Shown here piece after piece: positions 6,961-16,755 of a DNA stretch of 64,000 bases. Position numbers and translations under genes: made by a program. The notes beneath the pieces are model-generated. The model did no database searches. It had not been told where the DNA came from and was given only the letters and a program-made list of their open reading frames with translations. The stretch is from Mariaggregatimicrobium sp964498785 (GTDB lineage Bacteria > Zhuqueibacterota > Zhuqueibacteria > Thermofontimicrobiales > Thiofontviventaceae), in contig CAZCJL010000011.1 in NCBI GenBank assembly GCA_964498785.1, positions 1-64,000 on the forward strand, written 5' to 3'. The number at the start of each line of letters is the position of its first letter. Positions within the stretch are counted from its first letter, which is position 1.

Positions 6961-9580
6961 TTTGTGGTTTTTTATCAGAGATATTCACACGATTAATAAT
7001 AATACGTCTTTCCTTTTTACGAATGATATGTTTCATTTTATCATAGGGAATATTGGTTAATTGAGAGATGCGTTTTAAACTGGACCATTTATTTTGTTCA
7101 CAAATTATGTGCAGCAGTTTTTCAGCAAATTCCCTTAAAATTTCCTGGAAATTAATTCCTTCGGTGGGAATTTTTCGGATACCGAGCGAAGCGATATTAT
7201 CAAGATCGACGCACATCGTAAAATCGGATTGTGTGAACTCGACAGCATTTTTCTTCCGCCGAAGCGGAAGTAAATGAATTGCTTTATTCACATCATCGCT
7301 ATCAATAAAATTATCTTCATCAATCACCCGAATGCAACGGGCAATAATACTTTCCAATTCTCGTACATTTCCTTTCCATGCATGTTTTTTTAGTTGCAAA
7401 ATGGCATCTTCACCAAAAGCTGGCTTTTTACCCTCCCCTAATTTTTTCGTCAAAATATAATCAATCAATGCATCAATATCTTCCGGTCGTTCTCTTAATG
7501 AGGGAATTTGAATAGGAATCACATTAAGCCGATAATATAAATCTTCCCGGAAATTCCCTTTTTCGATTTCTTCCTCCAGATTTTTATTTGTCGCCGCAAT
7601 AACGCGCACATCTACGTGTTGTACATCCAGGCTACCGACTTTTCGGATTTCTTTTTCCTGTAAAAACCGGTGGAGTTTTACCTGTGCATTTAGAGGCATA
7701 TCCGCTACTTCATCGAGGAAAATGGTTCCGCCATCTACAATTTCGATAAGGCCTTTTTTATCCGATGTGGCGTGTGTAAAAGCGCCTTTCACATGTCCAA
7801 ACAGCTCACTTTCGATTAAATCCTTTGGAATAGCACCGCAGTTAACAGCCAAAAAACTTTCCTGCAGCGATTTATATTCACATTTTCGTTCGCTATTGAC
7901 ATGTATTGCCCATGCAAAAACCTCCTTCCCCACACCTGTTTCGCCTAATAACAAAATTGGCTCATTTGTCTTTGCTGCTCTTAAGCCATATTCCAATTGT
8001 GTCAGTAATTTTTCACTACCCCCGATGACATTCTTAATGTCGTACTCTTTCTCCAGCTTTGTCTTTAAATCGGGTTCTTTTTCTCCACTTAATTCCTTAT
8101 GATATAGTTCAAGTGTAGATCGAATAATCTGGTTGAATTCCTGTATTTTATTATTATATTGTTTCAATAAAAAGTGATATATCCGCACAATTTCTCTGGT
8201 GATTTTCTCGCTCTTTTTTGACGGCTCATTCTCAATCAGCGATTTCCGAACCTTTGTAATTAGCTCTTGCGCATTTAAATAGCTTTCATAAGCTTCCTTA
8301 TAATTTCCTGTTTTCCGATATAATGCACCTAATTTATTGTAACACTCCATTGCCATATCCGGGTAGCGGGAATTGTTATTTTCACAAGAGTTCTCATGAC
8401 AAATATCCAAAACTTTATTCAGTATCACTAATTCATCATCAAATCTTTCCTGAAGATATAACAGGTCTGCCAAATAAGATAAATTTTTAGCTGCATAAGG
8501 TCTGTCATTAAATTCCCGGTTAATGATGAGTGCCTCTGACAGTAATTTAAACGCCTGATCATATTTTTTTTCATCAAGGTACATAAGCGCTAATTGACCG
8601 TAACGAATACCCAATCCGCGACGTTGATCGATATTTTTATTTAATATGCTAATTCCCTGTAGCATCATTTCTTTTGCGCGCACAAAATTGAGATTACTAT
8701 AATTTAGCATCGCTAAATGGCAAAGATTGCGGCCAATACCGGCATTGTTATTTATTTTTTTATTAATTGCATACGCATCTTTAAAATATTGATTCGCGAG
8801 TTCAAAGTCTTCAATATAATGGCTATAAAAATTTCCGATGTCATCCAAACAGGCCGCTTCAAATCGTTTATTGCCGATCCTTCTGTATATCTCCAACGCA
8901 TTATTATAGCATGTTAATCCTTCTTCCGGATGTTGATTATAATTACAATACATTTTTCCAAGCATGTAAATTTGATCTGCAACAAGTTTTTGATCTTCAA
9001 TTTCTCTGGCTTTCGCATTTGCTAATTTGTAGTATTCTGTCGCCTTATCATAAGAACACATGTATCGATAGGCTTTTGCCTGCCAGCTATACATTAATAC
9101 CATATTTTTCTGCTGTGAGAGAGATTCTAAATTAGGCAAAAGCACATTAATAACTTTTAATACGGTCTCCGGAAAAATAATTCCGAGACTTCGTTTAATT
9201 AGAAGAAAGCCACAATCTCTAATCAATTCAGAATTTTTTACAAAATATTTAGCTGCCTCAAAATTCAGCTCTGCCAGAATATAACAAAATGCTCGTTCTG
9301 TTTTGCCATGGCACAAAATATATTCCCTCACTTCTGAAATATGCTTTTCTGAGATGTCTTTCTCAGATTCAGAAACAATCTCGACATAATATTTACCCAC
9401 CCAGTCTTTTTTTAATTTGTTACTACCAACCCAGAAATACGCATTATCCGGCCAATAATTTGTTGATATAAACTGTGGGAATATCTTTTGATTATAATCT
9501 TCCTTTTGTTTGTGGGTTGCTGCAAATACATCATGCGCGAGCCTAAAAATTGGATTATCAGGATTCGTCCTTTGTTTCAT
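6947..9580 (-). CDS. TPR-sensor AAA+ sigma54-type transcriptional activator
   Basis: An 877-residue regulator. Residues about 150-480 are tetratricopeptide repeats (for example ALEIYRRIGNKRFEAACLDD and GNYKEAYESYLNAQELI), replacing the usual receiver or GAF input. The AAA+ domain follows at about 515-760 with Walker A GETGVGKE (near 545), Walker B TIFLDEVADM (near 620) and GNFREDLYYRLNVIP. The sigma54-contacting loop reads GAFTHA instead of GAFTGA (near 598). A basic C-terminal segment (SQLTNIPYDKMKHIIRKKE) is a candidate DNA-binding helix-turn-helix. The TPR region suggests control by protein or peptide binding. A strong site AAGGAGGG precedes the ATG. It is translationally coupled to the downstream nucleotidyltransferase and lies 157 bp after the Rel gene on the same strand. 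Confidence 0.85.
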   Translation of the reverse strand: MKQRTNPDNPIFRLAHDVFAATHKQKEDYNQKIFPQFISTNYWPDNAYFWVGSNKLKKDWVGKYYVEIVSESEKDISEKHISEVREYILCHGKTERAFCYILAELNFEAAKYFVKNSELIRDCGFLLIKRSLGIIFPETVLKVINVLLPNLESLSQQKNMVLMYSWQAKAYRYMCSYDKATEYYKLANAKAREIEDQKLVADQIYMLGKMYCNYNQHPEEGLTCYNNALEIYRRIGNKRFEAACLDDIGNFYSHYIEDFELANQYFKDAYAINKKINNNAGIGRNLCHLAMLNYSNLNFVRAKEMMLQGISILNKNIDQRRGLGIRYGQLALMYLDEKKYDQAFKLLSEALIINREFNDRPYAAKNLSYLADLLYLQERFDDELVILNKVLDICHENSCENNNSRYPDMAMECYNKLGALYRKTGNYKEAYESYLNAQELITKVRKSLIENEPSKKSEKITREIVRIYHFLLKQYNNKIQEFNQIIRSTLELYHKELSGEKEPDLKTKLEKEYDIKNVIGGSEKLLTQLEYGLRAAKTNEPILLLGETGVGKEVFAWAIHVNSERKCEYKSLQESFLAVNCGAIPKDLIESELFGHVKGAFTHATSDKKGLIEIVDGGTIFLDEVADMPLNAQVKLHRFLQEKEIRKVGSLDVQHVDVRVIAATNKNLEEEIEKGNFREDLYYRLNVIPIQIPSLRERPEDIDALIDYILTKKLGEGKKPAFGEDAILQLKKHAWKGNVRELESIIARCIRVIDEDNFIDSDDVNKAIHLLPLRRKKNAVEFTQSDFTMCVDLDNIASLGIRKIPTEGINFQEILREFAEKLLHIICEQNKWSSLKRISQLTNIPYDKMKHIIRKKERRIIINRVNISDKKPQNGRE

Positions 9581-9737
9581 TTTCCCTCCTTAAAATACAA
9601 AAAACTCCGGCGACTATCCCTGATGTATACCTGTTAGAGTGAATCAAATATCTGCGGAATAAATGGTGTGGGAAACTTGTTGACTGGCTATTTTATAAAG
9701 TAGGTTTTTCTGCGGTAAAAAGCAACAAAAAAATATA

Positions 9738-11846
9738 CTAACTATTACCATACCCGTTTTGTTCAAAATATTTTTTTATATTATATCGAGCTCGCCCGGA
9801 TTTTACCATGTTAAGCCAATAATCTTTCGGAGTTACAGTCATCGATTTGTCAATTTCTACCATATCCCCATCATTCAATTTTGTTCCGATTTCAACTTCT
9901 TTATCATTTACAATAGCCGAGGCACATTGATGGCCGACTTCGGAATGAATATTATATGCAAAATCAAGAGCAGTGGATTCTTTCGGTAAATGCATTAAAT
10001 CCAAATCAGGAGTTAAGACGCATATTTTGTTGCTTGAATTATTTAACATTTTTTTTTGAAAATATTTCCATATTGAATTGCCATTTTTTTTCGATTTCTT
10101 ATGTTTGTCATAAAGCCAATGCGCAGCTATTCCAAATTCCGCGGTCTGCTCCATCTTTAAATCCATTATCTGAAATTCAATTGATGGAAATGATTTATTT
10201 CCTGTTTCAAAAACCAAATGAATTGCCTGATAACCATTCGATTTTGGACAGGAAATAAAATCTTTATATTTGAGTAGTGCCGGATATTTATTTTTATTTA
10301 TCCCCTTGACTTCCTGGTCAAATTTGAAAAATAACCTATCTTTAAAAGTATTACCAAATTTAGTTAATAATAAATCCCGTACATGATAACAATATAAAAA
10401 TTTAACAACGTTAAATGTGCCGTTCGTGTTGTTATTTTTTTTATTCATATTTTCCAAAATTCGAATTTTATCAACTTTTGACGGCTTCACCGTCAGGCGG
10501 ATGCCAATCAAATCCGGATGGTTATCTACTGAAATTTTTCGTTCGAGTTCTTTTTTATAAATGCTATAAATATTTTTGGGTCTGCCATCAATCGCTTGAA
10601 TTTCAACTAACTTTATATTTCCTAAGCTATTTTCAATGGAATTTAGTATTTGTTCTATCGATTCCGGCAATTCATGTTGTTCTATGTATTTTATTAAATT
10701 TGATGCGACAGCAAAGGTACGCTTTCGCCAGATTGGTTTTTTATTTTTGGGTGGAACATCGTTTTTCCAGTTATAACAAAAACCTTTTAAATCTTCAATT
10801 AAAAAATCAATAAATTTAAAAATTGATTTAACAATTTCCTCGTTGTGTTGATTCATGTTTAAAAGCGCCAATTGCTCTTTGATGCCTGTCAGGATTTTCC
10901 ATCCTTTTTTACCCTCGTTTAAATTACTTTTTTTTATTAATAAGTATAGTTTTGTTATTTTCTTTTCAATAAATTTTTCCCGTTCTTTCCGAGTTTTTTT
11001 TAAATGGTCAACGATTCGTCTGAAATTATCCGGATCCGAATATTTGAATGCAGTATCCACCAACCGCCATTTAGCCCAATAAAATCCAAGTCTGTCGGAA
11101 ATACGAGCATGCACAATCTTTGTTTCTTCGCACAGTCTATACTTGTCTCTGTTTGAAAAATATGTTGTAGGATAAAACTCAAGAAATTTCAGCAACACAA
11201 AGCGTTCAACGAGAACCAGCGCTAACACGTCTTTTTTTCGGCACAATGTCACAAATGTCTCACAGAATTTCTCATTTAATTTATCTCTATGCTTTGAATT
11301 CTTTATTAAAATACGAGTCAATAACGAGCGTATTCTTTCATGCTTTTCAGATATACCACCATTCTTATGCTTTTTACCCGAATATTCAACAAGATGAATT
11401 TCCTGCAACGCTAAAACTAAATCATTGTATTCATGAATTTCTTCATCTGTAAAACAGGTTTGGAATTTACGAAGGGGGATGTTTCGTTCAAAGTGAGAAT
11501 AATCCAGCAGCGCTAAAAATACTAATTTGCGACGAAAGCTGGAATCCTTAAAAATATTAACACACAGGCAGGCCGTGTACAACATTGAAATAAACTTCAG
11601 TATCTTAACAAGCTTATTATCAAATGAAAAATATTTTAGTTTATCAAAAGATTCACGGATGCGGTTTATAAGTATCGTTACTATCCTGATGTCATTACCG
11701 GTAACCTGTTTCGCTCGAAGCTCATTTTCGAGTTTATCAACAAACTTGTTAATTAGCTCGTTCTGGATAGGGATTGTAAGGTCTTTGGATTCAATTATAT
11801 CTTTTAATTGTTTTTTTAAATCCTTGCAAAATGCTGTATTTTCCAT
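9738..11846 (-). CDS. Truncated monofunctional Rel-type (p)ppGpp synthetase
   Basis: A RelA/SpoT homologue of about 702 residues. The N-terminal part keeps the Rel helical layout (ARISDRLGFYWAKWRLVDTA) but the hydrolase H-D motif is gone, reading LALLDYSHFERN where LLHDVVEDT is usual, so hydrolysis is unlikely. The synthetase domain keeps GRPKNIYSI (Arg, Lys and Ser of the ATP site), the Asp of DLIGIRL, SNGYQAIH and the catalytic Glu of IEFQI. A TGS domain follows (TALDFAYNIHSEVGHQC). The protein ends soon after TGS, so the helical, zinc-finger and ACT/RRM regulatory domains are missing. The synthetase also carries an insertion around NKKNNNTNG. A TTG start at 11933 is possible, but the first ATG at 11846 is preferred; neither has a strong ribosome site. 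It is upstream of, and co-oriented with, the TPR activator. Confidence 0.8.
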   Translation of the reverse strand: MENTAFCKDLKKQLKDIIESKDLTIPIQNELINKFVDKLENELRAKQVTGNDIRIVTILINRIRESFDKLKYFSFDNKLVKILKFISMLYTACLCVNIFKDSSFRRKLVFLALLDYSHFERNIPLRKFQTCFTDEEIHEYNDLVLALQEIHLVEYSGKKHKNGGISEKHERIRSLLTRILIKNSKHRDKLNEKFCETFVTLCRKKDVLALVLVERFVLLKFLEFYPTTYFSNRDKYRLCEETKIVHARISDRLGFYWAKWRLVDTAFKYSDPDNFRRIVDHLKKTRKEREKFIEKKITKLYLLIKKSNLNEGKKGWKILTGIKEQLALLNMNQHNEEIVKSIFKFIDFLIEDLKGFCYNWKNDVPPKNKKPIWRKRTFAVASNLIKYIEQHELPESIEQILNSIENSLGNIKLVEIQAIDGRPKNIYSIYKKELERKISVDNHPDLIGIRLTVKPSKVDKIRILENMNKKNNNTNGTFNVVKFLYCYHVRDLLLTKFGNTFKDRLFFKFDQEVKGINKNKYPALLKYKDFISCPKSNGYQAIHLVFETGNKSFPSIEFQIMDLKMEQTAEFGIAAHWLYDKHKKSKKNGNSIWKYFQKKMLNNSSNKICVLTPDLDLMHLPKESTALDFAYNIHSEVGHQCASAIVNDKEVEIGTKLNDGDMVEIDKSMTVTPKDYWLNMVKSGRARYNIKKYFEQNGYGNS

Positions 11847-12317
11847 GATGCTAACTCGAACGCTGTTGGATTTAGTTCTGCTCTTTTTGCAAAAGAAGAA
11901 TGATAATCCTCTAAAATTAAAAAGATTATTCAATCTATCAATAAAAACTTTTATATTTACAAAAATTTATTATTTACTAAATTCCATTACCCGCCCCTAT
12001 TTCCCCTCTAAATGCCCATCATCTTTGTCAAATACTGTTATATTACTATATAGTTGGAAATGAATAACAGCAATAGAAATGCCAGAATTAGCCAGATTAA
12101 TTTCATTGTTCGTTTAAGTTAATCATGGCGTGTTATAAAAACATTTTATTTTAAAGTGTGGATTCAAAAAACTTTTTAGTGAATATGCATCACTTATCTT
12201 ATTTATTTATACTACCTTCATAAAGGCCATTTTCCAGAAATATTTTTTACGCACATCACATTTATACGGCAACATTTCGCAAACAAAGCAGCAGCTATAT
12301 GCTAATTAAATAGATAG
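11847..12317. other. AT-rich intergenic region
   Basis: No ordinary gene is seen here. A 22-codon minus-strand frame at 12038-12106 encodes the hydrophobic peptide MKLIWLILAFLLLLFI followed by SNYIVI, but it has no ribosome site and is not called. No clear terminator for the receiver-transglycosylase gene was found. Confidence 0.4.
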
Positions 12318-13661
12318 TTATATTTTATGTTGCCTTTCATTCAGATTTTCATTGAAACCGAATTTCTCAGCATTACGGTAGATAATAATTGAAGCAATTA
12401 CTTTGGGAATATATTCGCGCGTTTCCTGAGGTAACGCTTTTTTTCGGAACAAATACCAAAAATCCCGTTCCTCAAACGGATTGTATAATTTTTTTAATTG
12501 ATGTCTTACATTACCATCTCCAACATTATAAGAAGCCATAGCCAGCATAAAAGACTCTTTCCCGAAAATACCGATCAAATCTATCAAATATTCGCGTGCT
12601 GCAAGTGTTGATTTAAATGGATCGCTCCGCTCATCTTTATAGCGGTCTACTCGCAGGCCATATTCACGAGCAGTGTGAGGCATAAATTGCCACATGCCAG
12701 CGGCGCCTGATCGCTGATTATATGCTTCAGGATTAAATCCGCTCTCCACCATTGCAATATAGGCAAGGACTTCCGGCAATCCTTTTTCGCTGAATACATG
12801 TTTAATCATCGGCAAATATTTATTACTTCGCTGCAGATTTTTTTTCATGTGAATTCGTTTTGGTCCGCTAAAGTATTTAATCATCTTTGAAACCTCGGAA
12901 GCAAACAACGGCGGAACAATGTAATTTTCTTCTCCGAATTCTGCCATCACTTCTTTAATCCCGCGAATAATCAGATCCCGCTCTCTTTCTTCCGGTAATT
13001 CCCTGGAAATTTTTTTTGCTTTACGAATAAGATGGTTTAGTTCCTGATTTAAACGGTCAAAATCCAGGTCATCCAGTTCCCAGCCAAGTGAATCCAGTTG
13101 ATTTTCCAATGCAATGATTCGCTTATCATATCTCTCCTTCAACTGCATTAAACGAGCAACTTCTTTTTTTTCTGAATTAAGCATAATTTTGTAACCAGAA
13201 GCAAAACTCGTCGCAACAATAAAAATTATTACAAGACTCACAACAACTGTTTTAACACGGGTTGCTTTTTTTTTCTCTCTGATAGAATCCTCTCGTCGAC
13301 GCCGGATGACGGCATTCACTTTGGCTACTAAAAAAGCAAGATCGACAGGTTTTTCAAGATAATCATCAAACAGACTGCTAAGGCCTTCGGTTTTTAAGCG
13401 GTTTGTTCCTCTGCCGGTAATCACAATAAAAGGAATAGAGGCAATACTCTTTTCACTTCGGACATCCTCGCAAAACTGTACCCCATCTTTGTCCGGCATC
13501 ATATAATCTGAAATAATAACATCCGGTCGTTCTTGAAGGGCAATTTCCAGCCCTTGCTTTGCTGTATGCGCGACAATAATTTCATAGCCTGCTTTGCTAA
13601 GAGTTACCTGAAATAAATGACATATTTTAGGATCATCATCCACAATGAGAACTTTATGCAT
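12318..13661 (-). CDS. Receiver-TM-lytic transglycosylase fusion
   Basis: A 447-residue three-part protein. Residues 1-120 are a CheY-like receiver with the acidic pocket VDDD (8-10), phospho-acceptor Asp52 in ISDYMMPDKDG, the switch Thr in VITGRG and the Lys of YLEKPVD. A basic linker and one transmembrane helix (about 133-157, VVSLVIIFIVATSFASG) follow. Residues 160-240 are predicted coiled coil. Residues about 270-435 are an SLT/MltD-type lytic transglycosylase domain with catalytic Glu306 in MVESGFNP, GAAGMWQFMP and ASYNVGDGNV. The topology implies that a cytoplasmic phospho-signal controls a periplasmic peptidoglycan-cleaving enzyme. No cognate histidine kinase is adjacent. Divergent from asnB. 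The fusion is read in a single uninterrupted frame. Confidence 0.88.
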   Translation of the reverse strand: MHKVLIVDDDPKICHLFQVTLSKAGYEIIVAHTAKQGLEIALQERPDVIISDYMMPDKDGVQFCEDVRSEKSIASIPFIVITGRGTNRLKTEGLSSLFDDYLEKPVDLAFLVAKVNAVIRRRREDSIREKKKATRVKTVVVSLVIIFIVATSFASGYKIMLNSEKKEVARLMQLKERYDKRIIALENQLDSLGWELDDLDFDRLNQELNHLIRKAKKISRELPEERERDLIIRGIKEVMAEFGEENYIVPPLFASEVSKMIKYFSGPKRIHMKKNLQRSNKYLPMIKHVFSEKGLPEVLAYIAMVESGFNPEAYNQRSGAAGMWQFMPHTAREYGLRVDRYKDERSDPFKSTLAAREYLIDLIGIFGKESFMLAMASYNVGDGNVRHQLKKLYNPFEERDFWYLFRKKALPQETREYIPKVIASIIIYRNAEKFGFNENLNERQHKI

Positions 13662-13780
13662 AGTCCCTCCATTTATCCTGAATATGGTTTTGTATTCATA
13701 TTTCGCTTAAATTATCGGCATGATAAGTAAATAATTTACTATATTGTCAAATTTATTCTAAGTTTATTATTAAATTAATC

Positions 13781-13809
13781 TTGACAATGGATTTATTTTT
13801 GTATACATT
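13781..13809 (+). promoter_or_regulatory. Sigma70-type promoter of asnB
   Basis: TTGACA (13781-13786), a 17-nt spacer and TACATT (13804-13809), 26 nt before the asnB ATG. The identical -35/-10 pair with the same spacer recurs before the histidine kinase at 58367. Confidence 0.6.
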
Positions 13810-13834
13810 ATATTCGACAATAAGGATATCTAAC

Positions 13835-15805
13835 ATGTGTGGAATTGCAGGAATTATTACTGAAAATAATCAGGGGGAGAGCATTGATCTCATGAAACGA
13901 ATGATTTCTGCTATCCGTCATCGCGGCCCGGATGAATTTGGTATTTACAGCGACAATCATGCCTGTATCGGCCATGCTCGGCTCAGCATTATTGATTTAA
14001 CTTCAGGAGGGCAACCTATTCACAATGAAGATAAATCCTTGTGGATCATTTATAATGGTGAAGTTTTTAATTATCCGGAGCTGCGGGCAGAGTTAATAAA
14101 AAAGGGGCATCGATTTACGACGACATCGGACACAGAAGTTATTTTACATGGATATGAAGAATACGGCCGCGGGATACTGGAACGTATGAATGGTCAATTC
14201 GCGTTCGCGATCTGGAATAAATCGAATAAAGAGTTGTTTATTGCCAGAGACAGGCTCGGAATTCGGCCGTTATTTTATTTTTATGACCGCCAGCAATTCA
14301 TCTTTTCTTCCGAAATTAAGTCCATATTACAACATCAGAATATTGCTGCTGAAATAAATCCGTTGGCATTAAGTCAAATTTTCACCTTTTGGACAACGCT
14401 TTACCCGAATACGATTTTTAAAAATATATCTGAATTGCCACCGGCACATTATCTGATTCTGAAAGACGGTAAATTTCAAATCCATCGATATTGGAAATTA
14501 TCTTTTCCTGCAGTTGATGATTACGATGATCGACCCTTCTCATATTGGGAAGAACGTTTTAAAGAACTGCTTGTCGATGCCTCGCTCATCAGACTGCGCG
14601 CGGATGTTCCTGTTGGCGCGTATCTCAGCGGGGGATTGGATTCTTCCGTTATTTCGGCCATTATCATGAACTATACCAACAATCCAATGAAAACATTCTC
14701 AATCAGTTTTGAGGAACAAGCCTTTGATGAAAGCCGTTATCAAATCTCAGTTTCCCAACATTTGGGAACTGACCATCGGGACCAACCCATTTCGAACAAT
14801 TCCGTCGCGGAAAATTTTCCGAGAACAATCTGGTTCACCGAGAAACCTATCTTGCGTACAGCGCCGGTACCGTTAATGCTATTATCACAACTTGTCAGAA
14901 AAAATAATTTTAAAGTCGTGCTTACCGGAGAAGGAGCCGATGAGTTTTTAGGAGGATACAACATTTTCAAAGAGAATATTATTCGTCATTTTTGGTTCAA
15001 ATATCCGAATAGCCGGTTACGGCCGCTACTTCTTCAAAAATTGTATCCATATCTCAGTGTTTCTTCGCCGCAAATCAGACGTTTTACAGAACAATTTTTT
15101 GCATATAAATTATCGGAGACATCACATCCTGCCTATTCGCATCTGGTTCGATGGCGTAATTATGAGCAATTTTCCAAATTTTTTTCACCTGATTTGAAAG
15201 CTCAATTAAACGGATATCAACCGATTGATGACTTTCTGCAATTCATCCCGGACGGATTCGATCAATGGGCGCCGTTGAGCAAGGCTCAATATATAGAAAT
15301 CTCTTTATTCATGTCCGGATATTTACTCTCTTCCCAGGGAGATCGCATGGCAATGGCAAATTCCGTGGAGGGACGATTTCCGTTTCTGGACCATCGGCTT
15401 GTTGAATTTTGTTCAAAAATTCCACCTAAATACAAATTGCACAGAATGAATGAAAAATATATCCTTAAAAAAACGATGCAGCATTTATTGCCGCCCCTCA
15501 TCAGTCAGCGTTCCAAACAACCCTATCGTGCACCAGTGGCAAAGTGTTTTTATTCTGCCGATGAGCAGAATTACGTGCACCAGATTTTTAATTCAGATGC
15601 CAGGAATCATTATTTTCAATCGGACGTTCTGAAACGATTTTTAGAGAAATGGAAACGGGCCGCTGGTAATTTAACCAGTGAACGCGATAACATGATTTTT
15701 GTTGGTCTACTTTCAACGCTTTTAGTCCATGAAATGTTTATTTCAAAAAATTTTCAGCCAGTTGATTACAAAATAATTGATAAATTTAAGCTAATCCAAA
15801 ATTAA
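13835..15805 (+). CDS. asnB: Glutamine-hydrolysing asparagine synthetase / amidotransferase
   Basis: A 656-residue class II amidotransferase. The start is the ATG giving MCGIAGII, because Cys2 must become the N-terminal nucleophile; AAGGAT lies just upstream. Residues 1-200 are the Ntn glutaminase domain (RHRGPDEFG, YNGEVFNYPELR, TTSDTEVILHGYEE). The synthetase domain carries the PP-loop YLSGGLDSSV (near residue 265) and GEGADEFLGGY. The enzyme makes asparagine from aspartate, glutamine and ATP in the cytoplasm. AsnB paralogues in polysaccharide loci amidate sugars instead; the neighbours ydjC-like and ddl give a faint cell-envelope context, so the exact acceptor is uncertain. Confidence 0.9.
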   Translation: MCGIAGIITENNQGESIDLMKRMISAIRHRGPDEFGIYSDNHACIGHARLSIIDLTSGGQPIHNEDKSLWIIYNGEVFNYPELRAELIKKGHRFTTTSDTEVILHGYEEYGRGILERMNGQFAFAIWNKSNKELFIARDRLGIRPLFYFYDRQQFIFSSEIKSILQHQNIAAEINPLALSQIFTFWTTLYPNTIFKNISELPPAHYLILKDGKFQIHRYWKLSFPAVDDYDDRPFSYWEERFKELLVDASLIRLRADVPVGAYLSGGLDSSVISAIIMNYTNNPMKTFSISFEEQAFDESRYQISVSQHLGTDHRDQPISNNSVAENFPRTIWFTEKPILRTAPVPLMLLSQLVRKNNFKVVLTGEGADEFLGGYNIFKENIIRHFWFKYPNSRLRPLLLQKLYPYLSVSSPQIRRFTEQFFAYKLSETSHPAYSHLVRWRNYEQFSKFFSPDLKAQLNGYQPIDDFLQFIPDGFDQWAPLSKAQYIEISLFMSGYLLSSQGDRMAMANSVEGRFPFLDHRLVEFCSKIPPKYKLHRMNEKYILKKTMQHLLPPLISQRSKQPYRAPVAKCFYSADEQNYVHQIFNSDARNHYFQSDVLKRFLEKWKRAAGNLTSERDNMIFVGLLSTLLVHEMFISKNFQPVDYKIIDKFKLIQN

Positions 15806-15843
15806 ATAATTTTAAAAATGATCAAGCGGAATCAGGTGATAAA

Positions 15844-16704
15844 ATGAAATTAGATTCAAATACGCGTTATCTCATCGTTCATGCCGATGATGGCGGATTA
15901 TGCCGATCGGTAAACCGGGCGATCATTAACTCGTTAAACGCCGGTATTGTAACCAGCACCAGTTTAATGGCTCCCACCCCCTATTTTGAAGAAATTGCGA
16001 ACCAGCTTTCCCAAATGCCGGACGTTGACGTGGGAGTCCATGTGACCCTGAACTGTATGTACGAAAAATCCCCATGGAAACCTGTAACCCCGCCGGAAGC
16101 AGTTCCCAGCCTGGTCAATGCAGATGGTTTTCTCAGGGAGACCGCCGAAAGCTTTGCAGCCCACGCAACGGTAGACGATGTTAAAACAGAAATCAGAGCA
16201 CAAATAGAACGATTTTTTGAACTCAAATTAAAACCTTCTCATATCGATACGCACCAGGGGACTGTTTTCCTGGATCTCAATTTTTTGAAGATTTACATTG
16301 AACTGGCACACGAATTTAATTTAATACCGATGTTGTTGAAGCCAAACGACTTTACCAAAAAGCTTATTCAATCCCGAGGGTTATCATTAAATATCGAAGA
16401 CCTGAAAAAGGTCTCTAAAATCGACCTTCCTTTTTTGGATTTCCTGTTTATGGCCGATATTCATGATAAGGAATCGTTTGAGGATCGCAGCAGAACATAT
16501 CATCGCATCATTCAACAGTTACCGGCGGGTTTATCGCAAATCATTATTCATCCGGGGTTTGATGACAACGAATTGAAAAAACGTACACGCTTCAGTTACA
16601 ATCGGGAGTATGACCTGAAAGTTTTCACATCTGATGAAACAAGAACTCTGCTTAAACAGGAAAATATCCGGTTAATTAATTGGGGTGATTTAATAAACAA
16701 ATAA
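15844..16704 (+). CDS. YdjC/ChbG-like carbohydrate deacetylase
   Basis: A 286-residue TIM-barrel-like deacetylase. The metal-binding motif is HADDGG (residues about 11-16), with further ligands in VGVHVTLNC and SHIDTHQG, and the C-terminal IIIHPGF. Characterised members remove an N-acetyl group from chitooligosaccharides; related enzymes act in sugar-nucleotide or envelope glycan metabolism. AGGTGAT precedes the ATG. It follows asnB by 38 bp and precedes ddl, so the three may be co-transcribed. Confidence 0.85.
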   Translation: MKLDSNTRYLIVHADDGGLCRSVNRAIINSLNAGIVTSTSLMAPTPYFEEIANQLSQMPDVDVGVHVTLNCMYEKSPWKPVTPPEAVPSLVNADGFLRETAESFAAHATVDDVKTEIRAQIERFFELKLKPSHIDTHQGTVFLDLNFLKIYIELAHEFNLIPMLLKPNDFTKKLIQSRGLSLNIEDLKKVSKIDLPFLDFLFMADIHDKESFEDRSRTYHRIIQQLPAGLSQIIIHPGFDDNELKKRTRFSYNREYDLKVFTSDETRTLLKQENIRLINWGDLINK

Positions 16705-16755
16705 CCGATGCTTACATTTTTAAAAAGCGCACCGCGTACTTTTATGGAGGATAAA

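Noticed and set aside
11527..12063. Plus-strand frame of 178 codons opposite the Rel gene
   Set aside because: It lies antisense to the conserved N-terminal Rel region and shows no domain or ribosome site.
12038..12106. 22-codon hydrophobic peptide on the minus strand
   Set aside because: It looks like a membrane helix but has no ribosome site and too little length to support a call.
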